Notes: generated by a model from the sequence alone, not told the origin. A stretch of DNA of 64,000 bases from Micropruina sp. (GCA_016711105.1 JADJTO010000005.1:1-64000); one strand, 5' to 3'. Counted from the first letter of the stretch, positions 26,324 through 36,331 are shown. Translations and numbers: made by a program.

Positions 26324-27391
26324 CTAGTGTCGCGTGTTTGAAGTAGTTTTACGGTGGGCTTTGGTGAGGATGTCGTCTGCGGTTTTGGTCCAGACGAAGG
26401 GGTGGCAGCGGTCGTTCCAGCCGTCGATGAAGGTTTCGATGGCGGTGATGAGGTCTTTGACTGAGGTGTAGGTGCCCCGTCGGATCGCTTGGCGGGTAAT
26501 GATGCCGAAGAACACTTCGACGAGGTTCAGCCAGGAGCCTGACGTGGGGGTGAAGTGCATGGTGACTCGCGGGTTCTTGGCGAGCCAGGCCTTCACGTTG
26601 GGATGCTTGTGGGTGGCGTAGTTGTCGGCAACCACGTGCAGCTTGACCCGCGGGTAGGTTTTCGCGACCAGCTTCAGGAAGGCCAGGAACTCGACGTTGG
26701 TGTGGCGGTCGTAACAGGCGTCAGTCACTTTCCCGGTCGCGACCTCCAGTGCGGCGAACAAGCTGGTGGTGCCGTGCCGGACATAGTCGTGGGTTGCTTT
26801 CTCCGGCAGACCGGGCCGCATCGGCAGGATCGGCGCCGTCCGATCCAACGCTTGGACCTGGGTCTTCTCGTCAACGCACACCACGACCGCGTTCACCGGC
26901 GGGTGCAGATACAGACCAACGACGTCGCGGACTTTGGCGTCCAACTCCGGATCGGTGGAAAACTTGAACGTCTCCCGCCGCCACGGCTGCAGATTCCACT
27001 CCCGCCAGATCCGGGCCACCGACGCAAACGAGATCCCCAACTGGCGGGCCAACAAACGCGCCGACCAGTGACTCACTCCCAACGTCTCCGGGGGCTGAGT
27101 CAACGTGGCCACCACCACCGCCTTGTCATCGATCAACGACGGACGTCCCGACCTGTCCAGATCGCTCAACGCGTCCATCCCGCCTGCCACATACCGGTGA
27201 CGCCACTGGATCACCGTCGGCCGAGACACCCCCACCCGGCGGGCGATCTCCGCGTTCGGCAGACCCTCCGCAGCCAACAACACGATCCGGGCCCGCTGCG
27301 CCAACCCCGCCTCCACCGTCGAGGACCGGACCAACGCAGCCAACCTGGGCTGATCACCAACACGCAGAACAAGCGGAGCAGCAACAGACAT
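26324..27391 (-). CDS. IS630-family transposase
   Basis: DDE transposase of about 355 aa. The N-terminal helix-turn-helix has IARRVGVSRPTVIQWRHRY and a winged domain follows. Catalytic residues appear in VVVCVDEKTQVQ (Asp), LHVVADNYATHKH (Asp) and SWLNLVEVFFGII (Glu). The open frame begins at TTG 27412, but ATG 27391 after a GGGG is the likelier start. The TAG stop lies at the element boundary and uses the flanking TA, so it is partly target-derived. The gene is intact and potentially active. Confidence 0.93.
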   Translation of the reverse strand: MSVAAPLVLRVGDQPRLAALVRSSTVEAGLAQRARIVLLAAEGLPNAEIARRVGVSRPTVIQWRHRYVAGGMDALSDLDRSGRPSLIDDKAVVVATLTQPPETLGVSHWSARLLARQLGISFASVARIWREWNLQPWRRETFKFSTDPELDAKVRDVVGLYLHPPVNAVVVCVDEKTQVQALDRTAPILPMRPGLPEKATHDYVRHGTTSLFAALEVATGKVTDACYDRHTNVEFLAFLKLVAKTYPRVKLHVVADNYATHKHPNVKAWLAKNPRVTMHFTPTSGSWLNLVEVFFGIITRQAIRRGTYTSVKDLITAIETFIDGWNDRCHPFVWTKTADDILTKAHRKTTSNTRH

Positions 27392-27441
27392 CCCCCATTG
27401 TCCCAAACTCAAACCGTAAAGTCATTTACGACACGCAACAC
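26327..27441. mobile_element. IS630-family insertion sequence, complete
   Basis: A 1115-bp element. The left end starts GTGTCGCGTGTTTGAAG. The right end, reverse-complemented, starts GTGTTGCGTGTCGTAAA, and both reach TTTACGG at about base 24-30, so the terminal inverted repeats are imperfect and about 30 bp long. It is flanked by TA (26325-26326 and 27442-27443), the target duplication expected for this family. It encodes one intact transposase. Confidence 0.88.
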
Positions 27442-27500
27442 TAGCGCAGGAACAGCGCCCGCAACCGCGCGGTCGTGAAGGCCACCCCGGCCTTCGTCAG
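27441..27500 (-). pseudogene. 3'-end fragment of an ABC-2 permease gene
   Basis: Reverse-strand codons read GVAFTTARLRALFLR and then TAG. The same ending, SGVAFTTRRLRALFLR, closes the permease at 30079. Nucleotide identity over about 50 bp is high. The IS630 target TA lies in the stop codon. Between 27501 and 27633 I recognise nothing. Confidence 0.6.
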
Positions 27501-27633
27501 TGGGCGTGTCGCGGCACGATGGTCGGGGCCTGCCTTCCTTCCGGCGCCATGCCCAATCGACCTTGCCCACCCCTCAACGGTGGCCATCGAGCAGCTCCGT
27601 GTGGCGCAGACAGGCCCCAGTGTGACTCGAAGG

Positions 27634-29837
27634 TCACCCGGCGACGCCGATGCCTGCGACGACCTTCCAGGTAAAGCCGGCGCGTTCCATCACGTCCATG
27701 TGCACGCTGTAGTGGCTTTCTACGTCGTTCGCGTACACGTAGTCGATCAAGCAGCCTCGCTGATCGACCCTGAGGTAGTGCCCAAAAGTGTCGTCGTGGG
27801 CGCCTATACACCGGTCAAACTCCACGCGCGACCTGTCCTGAGGCATCATCTCGTCGACCGTCAATCGCGGGGCAAGCGCGATCGCGGCTGCCCGGTCTCG
27901 CCGTTGGAGAGCCTCAGCAAGGCTGCGTGCAACGGCATCGGGAGTCGCGATCCGAAGACTCTCGCGAACCATCGCTGACTTGGTCGGACTCCAGTTGAAC
28001 GTGGCTCGTGCAACGCTGGAGCCCCACATTTCGTTGTCGCCCCTAAGCGGAACTGCTTCAATCGTGACCTCGACTGCTGATGCTCCGATAGTGATCCCTG
28101 TGACCGTTTGGCGGCCGGCCATGGCTCCGATGTCGGCAGTGTTGAAGCTGCCGATGAGGTCGGCTTTGTTGTCGTAGAACAAGACGTAGTCTGGCCATCC
28201 GACACCTCCCTGGCTGCAGTTGAAGACCGCGGCCGCTCCGTTGGGCTGGCCCGGCACGACAGGGCCAAGCTTCGACAACTCCCGAACCAGTGAGACATTC
28301 CCGTTCGTTCCGTCGCCCTGAAGCACCCCGTCCTTCAGCTTTCCGGGGAGGTGATCGCAAAGGCTGGGTACCCGCGCGGATCTCAGGGCGGCCCAGGTGA
28401 GAGCAGGGGATGGTCTGACCGCGACGTGTACTGCAAGGGCAGCCTCCAGCAGAAGTGAGTCTGCGGTCCAGTTGAGGATGGTCCACGCGGGTCCGATCAG
28501 AGCGAGGTAAGAAACCACCCGTCCGACGAGCTTGCCAGCGACCTGGCCGGCCCAGTGCGGGTCCCTTCCGGCCTTCACTAGGGTTGTGGCAAGCGCCTTG
28601 GCGACGGCTTCTGACCCGCCTGACAGGCACTCTTGCACGGCCCCCAACGTCCCCGGTAAGCCATCGATGGCCTTGACCTTGTCATAGCATTTACCAACAC
28701 CCACCAAGGTCGCCAGCATCCCATCTTCGAGGCTCACGCCTGCAGTGACTAACTGGCGCACGATCACCGAGATGACAAACGATGTAGGCGTCGGTGGAGT
28801 CAGGAGCACGAGAGGCTCAGTTCCTGCATCGCGAGCCTGCTCTTCGGTGAAGCCCATCGAGATCTCTCGACCGGGGCCGACAAACTCGCCGTCATCCAGG
28901 ATCCGACCGACGTGGGATGCGAGGGTCTTGTCGACCTCGACAACCGCTTCGACCAAGGGACGCATGGTTCCGTCTGAGAACGTGTCGTTCCATTGCCAAG
29001 AGGGTTCCACCGCGGTGTCGACGACGAAGCCGTAACCCCGGTTGATTCGGGCCTTGATCACCAGCCGTGACCGGTTCTTTGGGTCGCTCCTGCGCACCAC
29101 AGAATGGGATTGTTACGGTCCGTCTCTATGAAGGTGACGGCGGTCGCCCACTCGGGCGGGGGGACGTCACACGACGGGGATTCGACCCGAACATCAAAGA
29201 TCTTGCCGACTTGGTAGTACATTTCGTCGGCTCCAGCAGCGAAGCCGTCGGCGACGGACTTGGTGAAGTTCTGGACCCCATCGATTGCCTCGTCGGCGAT
29301 GTCCTTCAGCGCCGCACCTGCCTTAGCTACCGCTTCCAGGAAGTTTTTCTTGGCTTCTTCCGCACCCGAGACCATTTCCGTCCACAAGGAGAGGTGGGTC
29401 ACCCGGGCGGTCAAGGTGCGCCGATCAGCGGACAGTTCCGACGGCACCTCGATCCAGGAGGCGGTCTTGGTCTCAAAGTAAGCAAAGCTGGCCCTGAGCC
29501 CGTCGGGGAGGGGGGCCGGGTAGGTTCGCATCAGCGTGAAGCTGCCTGTCGCCGGCCCGTCTACATCAATCTTCACAGGCGAACTGACGACGACCCCCAA
29601 GTCCGTGACCTCACGCAAGGCCTCGTACGCGCCCTCGTCGGCCGGTGGCACGCTCAGCGTGAGAACTGCCTCTCTATCGCTTTTGACCATCCGGTACGTC
29701 TGGCCCACTGTGCCACGTCCCGAAAGGACAGTGGCGCCGGGCGTAGAGGTTGGGTCGGTGCCACCGGTGCAACCGGCAAGTACGGTCAGAACCAACAGCG
29801 ACACGGCGAGCCGCCGCCCCAAGAAACTCTTCTTCAC
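27634..29837 (-). pseudogene. Large lipoprotein of unknown family, split by a frameshift
   Basis: Two overlapping frames appear to be one gene of about 735 codons. The 5' frame (29837 to 29058, 259 aa) begins with a lipoprotein signal (LLVLTVLAGC) followed by a Thr/Gly linker and an apparent Ig-like stretch. It reads into NNPILWCAGA and then leaves frame near 29086-29091. The 3' frame resumes at DPKNRSRLVIKARINRGYGF and runs 480 residues to 27634. It includes a hydrophobic patch near its middle and an ordered C-terminal domain ending WKVVAGIGVAG. One missing base would join them. I do not recognise the family; it should be surface-anchored. G+C is lower than in its neighbours by eye, which with the flanking duplication suggests acquisition. 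Confidence 0.6.
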
Positions 29838-30078
29838 TCTGAGAAAATAGTGCGATCCAACTCATCCAAAAGACGTCGCTCAACTAGTGGCCGGATTACC
29901 CACTCCGTAGAGCATTCGCGGAGTCGAGACAACGCGGCTGATCCGCGTAGGTCTGCTGCCAGCAGCGCGCAGATGTTCACGGCGGACGGTTCGCCGGCCG
30001 GGCGACCCCGCGGTGACCATGCCGGGCGCGGCGCGAGGCCGGAATGCGCAGGCCCGCCCGACCCCGGCCCCTTCCCGC

Positions 30079-30867
30079 TCAGCGCAAGAACAACGCCCGC
30101 AACCGTCTGGTGGTGAAAGCCACCCCAGACACGGTCATCACCACGAAGTAGCTCAGGTGAACAGCGGTGGCGTCGGTGAAGATTCCAGCGGAGAGCGCCC
30201 GCATCAACTCAACCCCGTGCCACAGCGGCATCGCCATCACGAACCATTGCACTGCCACCGGATACACCTCGATCGGGAACAGGGTGGCCGAGAACAGGAA
30301 CATCGGCAGCAGCGCCACATTGATCAGATCCATCTGCTGGAACGTGGTGAAGTAGCTGGTCACCGCCATTCCCAGCGAGGCGAACCCCATCGCGATCAGC
30401 AGGGCCACCGGCACCATCGCCAGCGACCACCACGAGGTGGTCAGCCCCATGATCCCCATCACGCCGAGGAATCCGATCGCATACAGCAGCCCGCGGAACA
30501 GGGCCATGAAGATTTCCCCGGCCGCCACGTCCAACGGCCCGAGCGACGTCGACAACATGGCCTGATACAGCCGCGCGAAACGCATTTTGAAGAAGACGTT
30601 CCAGGTGGAGTCGTAGATCGCGCCGTTCATCGCCGAGGTGGCCAGCAGGGCCGGGGCGATGTAGGCGGCGTAGGTGATCGGTTGTCCGCCGGGCCCGGTC
30701 ACCACCCCGACCAGGCCACCCAAGCCCAGCCCCATCGACAGCAGGTAGAACACCGGCTCGAAGAAGCCGGACAGGATGATCGCCCAGTTCTGGTTCCCGA
30801 TCACCCGGAAGCCGCGCTCGATCACCGCCTGCACGTTGCCTGAATAGACCGCCGCCAAGCCCTTCAT
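30079..30867 (-). CDS. ABC-2 type transporter permease (second)
   Basis: A 262 aa membrane protein with six hydrophobic segments and the ABC-2 signature late in the chain (LFPIEVYPVAVQWFVMAMPLWHGVELMRAL). The frame stays open upstream to 31227, but ATG 30867 overlaps the stop of the upstream permease (AAATGA) and gives MKGLAAVYSGN, so I use it. With the other permease and the ATPase it forms a DrrAB/NodIJ-like exporter. Substrate unknown (drug or glycolipid). Confidence 0.9.
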   Translation of the reverse strand: MKGLAAVYSGNVQAVIERGFRVIGNQNWAIILSGFFEPVFYLLSMGLGLGGLVGVVTGPGGQPITYAAYIAPALLATSAMNGAIYDSTWNVFFKMRFARLYQAMLSTSLGPLDVAAGEIFMALFRGLLYAIGFLGVMGIMGLTTSWWSLAMVPVALLIAMGFASLGMAVTSYFTTFQQMDLINVALLPMFLFSATLFPIEVYPVAVQWFVMAMPLWHGVELMRALSAGIFTDATAVHLSYFVVMTVSGVAFTTRRLRALFLR

Positions 30868-31727
30868 TTCATCAACCTCGCGGTGAACACCCGTACCGAT
30901 AAGGCCACGCCAACCACGATCGGAATCACCAGCGCCAGCACGTGCACCACGGTCAGCCAGAGCGGATTCTCCATCCCGTAGCTCACGATCCGTCCTAACT
31001 GGGTGCCGTGCCACATCGGCGAGATCCAGCCGACCCACTGCAGGTACGGCGGCATCTGAGCCAGCGGGTAGAAGGTGCCGGCGAACAGGAACATCGGCAT
31101 CACGATGAAGCGCTGCACGAAGGCGAACTGGTAGCCCTCGTCCTCGACCGTCGCCGAGTACGCCATCAGCGGCGCACCGAACGAGATCCCGGCCACCGCG
31201 GCAATCGGCACAATCAGCCACGACCACCCCGACGGCGCCGCCCCGAAGACCAGCAGCGCGACCCAGAACGGGATCGCCTGGGCGAAAAGTCGGACGAACA
31301 CCCCGACCACTTCACCGATCACCATCTGTGCCGGACTGATCGGGCTGGCCTGGGTGGCGTAGAAGGTCTTCTCCCACTTGAAGCCGGCCATGATCGAGAA
31401 GGTGAACTCGTTGGTGGATTCCGTGACGATCGTGGAGACCAGCAGACCCGCGCCCACGAAGACCAGGTAGGGCACCCCGTCGATGCCGCCGACCCCGCTG
31501 TTGACCAGCGAACCCAGACCGATCCCCATCGCGGCCAGATACAGCACCGGGTAGAGCAACGCGACGACGAGGATCGTCCCGAAGTAGGCCTTCATTCGCC
31601 GCAGCCGGCACTCGGCGTAGATCAGCCAGCCCCAGCGTCGAGCGCGCCGAGCCTGCTCGGACGGTGATGGCGCAGCGCCGGAGTACACCAGCCGGTTGCT
31701 GTCGAGGAAGGCGCTCTGGCTAGTCAA
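30864..31727 (-). CDS. ABC-2 type transporter permease (first)
   Basis: A 287 aa permease with a cytoplasmic N-terminus of about 40 residues, then six TM segments, a central VTESTNEFTFSIMAGFKWEK loop, and LFAGTFYPLAQMPPYLQWVG. The start is TTG at 31727, five bases after GGAG, overlapping the stop of the ATPase gene. Middle gene of a three-gene coupled operon. Confidence 0.9.
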   Translation of the reverse strand: MTSQSAFLDSNRLVYSGAAPSPSEQARRARRWGWLIYAECRLRRMKAYFGTILVVALLYPVLYLAAMGIGLGSLVNSGVGGIDGVPYLVFVGAGLLVSTIVTESTNEFTFSIMAGFKWEKTFYATQASPISPAQMVIGEVVGVFVRLFAQAIPFWVALLVFGAAPSGWSWLIVPIAAVAGISFGAPLMAYSATVEDEGYQFAFVQRFIVMPMFLFAGTFYPLAQMPPYLQWVGWISPMWHGTQLGRIVSYGMENPLWLTVVHVLALVIPIVVGVALSVRVFTARLMK

Positions 31728-32640
31728 TCAGGCTCCGTCCGGTGAGCCGGAGGAACACGTCCTCCAGCGAGGAGCGGCGCACCAGCGACGTGACCGGACG
31801 CAGCCCCACATGGGCTACGCGCTCCAGAGCACCTTCACCGTCGGGGGTGTAGAGCAGCACCCGGTCGGGCAGCACCTCGATCCGGGCCCCGATGCCCTCC
31901 AACTGACTGACCACGGACGCGTTGCGCTCGGAGCCGAACCTCATCTCCAGCACCTCGCGGGTCGCGTACTCCTTGATCAGCGAGGCGGGCGACCCTTCGG
32001 CGACGATCTTGCCGTGGTCCATCACGATCAGCCGGTCACACAACTGCTCGGCCTCGTCCATGAAGTGGGTGGTGACGATCAGCGTGACCCCCTCCTCCTT
32101 CAGCCGGAACAGCCGGTCCCACAGAATGTGCCGGGCCTGCGGATCGAGCCCGGTGGTCGGCTCGTCCAGCAGCAGGATCTTCGGCTCGTTGACCAGGCCG
32201 CGCGCAATCGTGAGCCGTCGTTTCATGCCGCCGGAGAGGTTGTCGACCTTCTCGTCCGCCTTCTCGGTCAGCTGAGCGAACTCCAGCAGTTCGTCCGCCT
32301 TGCGCTTCAGAAACGCGTGGGACAAGCCGAAGTACCGGCCGTACAGAATGAGGTTCTCCCGGACCTTCAGCTCGGTGTCGAGATTGTCCTGCTGGGGGAT
32401 CACGCCCAGGTGCGCCCGCACCTCGGGGCCGTTCAACTCCGGATCAAGCCCCAGCACCGTCAGCGAGCCGGAGGTTCGCAGCGACGTGCCGCCGATCATC
32501 CGCATCGTGGTCGACTTGCCCGCACCGTTGGGCCCGAGCAGGCCGAACGACTCCCCCGGCGCCACCTCGAATGAGATGCCGTCGACGGCGTTCAGCTCGC
32601 CGTAGGTCTTGGTCAGGCCTGACGCTTCGATGACGGACAC
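31720..32640 (-). CDS. ABC transporter ATP-binding protein (DrrA-like)
   Basis: ATPase of about 306 aa with Walker A (GPNGAGKSTTMRM), Q-loop (GVIPQQDNLD), signature (NLSGGMKRRLTIARGL), Walker B (ILLLDEPTTGLDPQ) and H-loop (LIVTTHFMDEAE), followed by the C-terminal extension typical of DrrA proteins. The frame opens at TTG 32649; GTG 32640 has an AGG at better spacing. First gene of the exporter operon. Confidence 0.92.
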   Translation of the reverse strand: MSVIEASGLTKTYGELNAVDGISFEVAPGESFGLLGPNGAGKSTTMRMIGGTSLRTSGSLTVLGLDPELNGPEVRAHLGVIPQQDNLDTELKVRENLILYGRYFGLSHAFLKRKADELLEFAQLTEKADEKVDNLSGGMKRRLTIARGLVNEPKILLLDEPTTGLDPQARHILWDRLFRLKEEGVTLIVTTHFMDEAEQLCDRLIVMDHGKIVAEGSPASLIKEYATREVLEMRFGSERNASVVSQLEGIGARIEVLPDRVLLYTPDGEGALERVAHVGLRPVTSLVRRSSLEDVFLRLTGRSLID

Positions 32641-32691
32641 GCTGGCCAACCTAACAGGAGCCCCGACACAAGTCCCCGCCCGAGCGTTCGC

Positions 32692-33234
32692 TCAGCGCAG
32701 ATCGTCCGACCCCGGCAACTGCCGGTAGCTCTCCCGGGCCGCTCGTCCGCGCGCAGCCCGTCCCTCGAACGCGCCCGTGATCAAGCGGACCAGCCAGGGC
32801 ACCCCCATGATCACCAACGGCCAGATCGGCCAGTAGTAATAGAGGCCGCCGGCCATCAGTGCCGTGAGGAAGTAGATCAGATTCAGCATGAGCATCCACT
32901 GCATGAACCCGGCCAACGACTTGGTCCGCCGACGCGAGCGAACCGGCGCCGCCGCGGGGCTACGGTCGGGCAGCAGCAGGTCGTCCAGCAGGGGCACCAA
33001 CACCCCCAGCGAGCGTGCCGAAGCGGCCTGATCAAGCCGACCCGAGAACTCATCTGCGGAGAGCCGCCCCTGAACGTGCGCCTCGGTGAGGATGTCGGCC
33101 GCGAGCGTCCGGTCGGCATCGGCGGCCCGCAAGCCGCGATGCTCGCGCCGCCGCGGATCAAGGACGAACATCGCCCAGGTCGGAAGCGGACGCTCGGGGC
33201 GCTGCGGCAGGTTCTGCCACGGTGACGAACTCAT
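32692..33234 (-). CDS. DUF1707 domain membrane protein
   Basis: A 180 aa protein with the actinobacterial DUF1707 motif (LRAADADRTLAADILTEA..GRLSADEFSGRLDQA) at residues 35-80. A Pro/Arg linker is followed by two TM helices (LMLNLIYFLTALMAGGLYYY and WPLVIMGVPWLVRLI) and a basic tail. DUF1707 proteins are widespread in actinobacteria and poorly characterised. Confidence 0.85.
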   Translation of the reverse strand: MSSSPWQNLPQRPERPLPTWAMFVLDPRRREHRGLRAADADRTLAADILTEAHVQGRLSADEFSGRLDQAASARSLGVLVPLLDDLLLPDRSPAAAPVRSRRRTKSLAGFMQWMLMLNLIYFLTALMAGGLYYYWPIWPLVIMGVPWLVRLITGAFEGRAARGRAARESYRQLPGSDDLR

Positions 33235-33263
33235 CAGGATCTCCCTTGGGCGACCCCTTCAGG

Positions 33264-34606
33264 CTACCAAGAGCGTCCGCGGTGGTAGCGCAGTGAGTTC
33301 GGACGGCAGGGGCACTCGGTGGCGAGCTGCAGCCCGCGGGCGATCCTGCCCTCGTCGCGCAGCGCAAACAGCCTGGGCACCAGCCGATCTCGGATCGCAT
33401 AGGGATCCATCGTGTTCAGGTAGATCTTGGTCGCCCCCTCGAAGCCGGCCACGGTCGAGATCCGCCACTTGAGGATGATCCGCCACGGCATGGCCAGATC
33501 CACATCGAGCGGACGGTAGTGCCACTCCTCATTGGACGGCACGTCCACGCCGGTCGCGGCGTGCATCGCGTGGATCATGTCGGAAACGCCGCGCAACTCC
33601 TCCGGCGTCTGCTCCCACGGGTCGGGGTTCTCCGACTTGGAGTAGATCTCGACCGACGGGTAGCGATGCCCGAACCCGGCGAAGGCGATCGCGTGGTCGT
33701 TCTCGGCCAGGATCAGGTTCTTGTAGGACGCGTAGTTGACAGCGTCGTCGTTGAACACGTTCGGGTTCGCCCGCAGCCGCGCAATCGCCCGCTCAGCCTG
33801 AACGCCGCGCTCATCGATCGCCACCAACTGCTTGTGCAGGTGATCGAAGGACGCCCCGGCCGGCTTCAGCCAGTTCTGGAACACCACCACATAGCGGGCG
33901 TACCGGTTCAGGTCGAACAGCGCCTGGATGCTCTCCACCGTGAAGGAGACGAACGCCGCGTGCTCGTCGGGGGTCATCGTGCCCGAAGCCGCGAGTTGGG
34001 TGTTGTCGGTCGCCCCGTCCACGAAGTGCCGTCGGGCGGTGATCACATCGTGCCCCCCGCCGAAGAAACCGGATGCGAACGCGACGATCTCGGCCTCGGT
34101 CATCGCGTCCACCTCGGCGTCGGACTTGCCGCCCGCCTTCAGCTTGTTCCGGGCCACCCCAGGACGTGTTGGCGTCCGGCGACCGAGCCCAGGTAGGCGG
34201 CTTTGCGTTCAGCCACCCGGGTCGGCAACTCGTAGCCGTAATTCAGGTGCCAGTAGGGGTAGGAGAGGATCTCGAACAGGTTCGGCACCCGCCGGAACTC
34301 GGCTGTGGTGGCGAAGAGGTCCTCAGCCATGGTGCGGTAGATGGTCTCCCGGTGCCCGTCCTCGTGCTGCACCACCCGGGACTTCTCCGGCGGAGTCTCC
34401 AGGTAGCGATGCTCGCAGAACGGGCAATGCCGTCCGTGCTGGGCGGGGTCGAGCGGCATCGGGTCAGGACGCTGGATTCCCATCGGACGGTTGCCGCGCC
34501 CGGCCACCGTCCACACCTCCGTACCCGAGAACGGGTTGAGTTGTTTGACCGTGCCGTCTTCCAGCTTGGTCAAGTAGTCGGGTTCTCGCGTGAACGGCTG
34601 CAGCAT
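33264..34606 (-). pseudogene. DUF4921 (GalT-like) protein, frameshifted as written
   Basis: Two frames make one protein of about 445 aa. Residues 1-150 (34606 leftward) carry HCPFCEHRYLETPPEKSR. The frame changes at a 4-C run (34157-34160), where five would restore frame, and continues VARNKLKAGGKSDAEVDAM to 33264 with FQNWLKPAGASFDHLHKQL and LILAENDHAIAFAGFGHRYP. The CPFC zinc-site-like motif and the HLH triad recall galactose-1-phosphate uridylyltransferases, so a nucleotidyl transfer role is possible but unproven. It is divergent from the whiB-like gene. A sequencing error is more likely than true decay. Confidence 0.75.
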
Positions 34607-34742
34607 GGACGTCTCCCCTGCCTAGAAGGGCTGTTGACCCACGCTACCGCTGGTGTCGAGCCGTCCGTTTCACCCTTGAGGGGACTGTTCAAGGCCTGAT
34701 GAATAGATTTAGATATTGACCGATCCAACTCGTTCCGTAGGC

Positions 34743-34752
34743 TTGCTATACT
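34743..34752 (+). promoter_or_regulatory. Possible extended -10 promoter of the whiB-like gene
   Basis: The sequence TTGCTATACT contains an extended -10 (TG, one base, TATACT) 33 bp before the ATG at 34785. No -35 at standard spacing is convincing. Confidence 0.35.
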
Positions 34753-34784
34753 CAAGCACACCACCCGACAGGAGACATGAATTC

Positions 34785-35342
34785 ATGCCTCAGCACCCCC
34801 CGCCCCCGGCTTGCACTCAAGACCCGGATCTGTTTCAGCACGACTTGTTGGAGTCACCCCCCGGCGGCCGCAGCTCGGCCGACATTCGAGCCAAGACCCT
34901 GACCCTCGAGACCCGCGCGGCGACGATCTGCGCGTCCTGCCCGCTCCTGGAGCCCTGTCTCTACCGTGCGGTGATCGAGCATGACGTGGCCGGCTTCGTC
35001 GCCGGATCAACCGAGGCCCAGCGCCACGAGGTCCGTCGGCGCCTCGGAGTCACCGTGACCGCCGACGATCTGGACATGTTCACCGGCACCACCCGGGCCA
35101 ACCGCCAGATCGATCGGGACGAGGTGGTCCGGCAGCGGGCCGCCAACCCGCAGGGAAGCCTGGAAGTGCTCGCCCAGCGGCTGGGTTGTTCGCTCTCCAC
35201 GGTGAAGCGGCACCCCCGGCAGGCTCGTCTGGCGGAGCCGCAGCCGACGCTCGCCGTGGCCAAGCCGAGCCTGGAATCCGTCCTGGTCATCGCCCGCGCC
35301 GTCATCGAAGCAAGCCGGCCCGTCCGGCGCCACGTCGCCTAG
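34785..35342 (+). CDS. WhiB-like regulator with C-terminal HTH extension
   Basis: A 185 aa protein. Residues 9-95 form a WhiB domain: one upstream Cys (PPPPACTQDPDLF) and the triad CASCPLLEPC (C-x2-C-x5-C), which should bind a 4Fe-4S cluster, then GFVAGSTEAQRHEVRRRLG in place of the usual G[VI]WGGTT segment. Most WhiB proteins stop soon after. This one has about 90 more residues with a predicted helix-turn-helix (GSLEVLAQRLGCSLSTVKRHP) near 125-145. ATG 34785 is chosen because it is the first in-frame ATG after the GGAG at about 34771. WhiB proteins control gene expression, usually with a sigma factor. Confidence 0.85.
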   Translation: MPQHPPPPACTQDPDLFQHDLLESPPGGRSSADIRAKTLTLETRAATICASCPLLEPCLYRAVIEHDVAGFVAGSTEAQRHEVRRRLGVTVTADDLDMFTGTTRANRQIDRDEVVRQRAANPQGSLEVLAQRLGCSLSTVKRHPRQARLAEPQPTLAVAKPSLESVLVIARAVIEASRPVRRHVA

Positions 35343-35545
35343 CCCTTTCGGCCGCGGCCCAGGGCAACAGACCCCCGGTCAGCGCCCGGTCAGGCCCCCC
35401 GGGTCCGCGTTCGCCACTGAACGCAACGCTCGCCGTCGAAACTTCGGCGGCAACCGTTGCAGTCGGCGGCAAACTCCGCGTCGAGGGACCGGGGGGCCGG
35501 GCGCAGGCGCCAAGCCGCCAGCCGCCGGCCGCGGCGCTCTCGCCG

Positions 35546-36331
35546 TCAGGCGAACCAGCGGTTGAGCTCGTTGGCAGTGCCGCCGTCCTCGAAGGCGTCG
35601 GTGACCGCAGTGGCGGCTTCGCGGACCGAGCCGGGCGCATCCCCGAGGGCGACCCCTCGTCCGGCCCAGCGCAGCAGTTCGATGTCGTTGCGGCCATCTC
35701 CGATCGCCAGCACGTCGGCGGCCTCGATCCCGAGGTTGCGGCAGATCATCGCCACCGCGTGGGCCTTGTCCACCCCGTCCGGCGCGATGTCGAGCCAGGC
35801 CGTCCAGCCGATGAAGTAGCCCACCCCGTGCATGCCCACCCGCTCAGCCAGGCGGACGAAGTCGTCCTCGGAGGCGTTCGGGTCACGGACCACAACCCGG
35901 GTGACCGGCGTTTCGGTCAGTTCGGCCAACGACACGTGGACGATCTCGCCGCTGATCTCCCCGTCGGGGAAGGCTTTGGTCACCTTGTAACCGCTGCCGA
36001 CGACCTCCACCGCCAGCGCCGCCTCAGGATGCAGCGCCGCCACCCGGGCCACGATCTCGGTGGCGTCGAAGGTGACCATGCGGTCGATCACCAGCGGCGG
36101 AAAGCTCACCGTGACCGCACCGTTCGAGGCCACGAACTTGCCCGGAGGCAGGCCGAGCGCCTGCACCACCGGCTCCGTGCCGTGCCAGCTCCGTCCGGTG
36201 GCCAGTACCACGGGGACGCCCGCTCGAATCACCCGCTGGACGGCCTCCCGCACGTCGGCGCGCAGCCGATCGTCGTGATCAACCAGGGTGCCGTCGATGT
36301 CGAGGGCCACCAGGTGCGGGCGCCAGCTCAT
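35546..36331 (-). CDS. HAD-superfamily (Cof-type) hydrolase
   Basis: A 261 aa cytoplasmic phosphatase of the Cof/YbiV group. Motif I is VALDIDGTLVD with the nucleophile Asp, motif II VLATGRSW, motif III the Lys in GVDKAHAV, and motif IV AIGDGRNDIELLRWAG. A C2-type cap lies between residues 85 and 185. The usual substrate is a sugar phosphate; not resolvable here. The 203 bp between it and the whiB-like gene show no gene. Confidence 0.9.
   Translation of the reverse strand: MSWRPHLVALDIDGTLVDHDDRLRADVREAVQRVIRAGVPVVLATGRSWHGTEPVVQALGLPPGKFVASNGAVTVSFPPLVIDRMVTFDATEIVARVAALHPEAALAVEVVGSGYKVTKAFPDGEISGEIVHVSLAELTETPVTRVVVRDPNASEDDFVRLAERVGMHGVGYFIGWTAWLDIAPDGVDKAHAVAMICRNLGIEAADVLAIGDGRNDIELLRWAGRGVALGDAPGSVREAATAVTDAFEDGGTANELNRWFA

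Noticed and set aside
30867..31227. Long N-terminal extension of the second ABC-2 permease
   Set aside because: Arg/Asp-rich shadow of the upstream permease; ATG 30867 overlaps that gene's stop and gives a normal permease.
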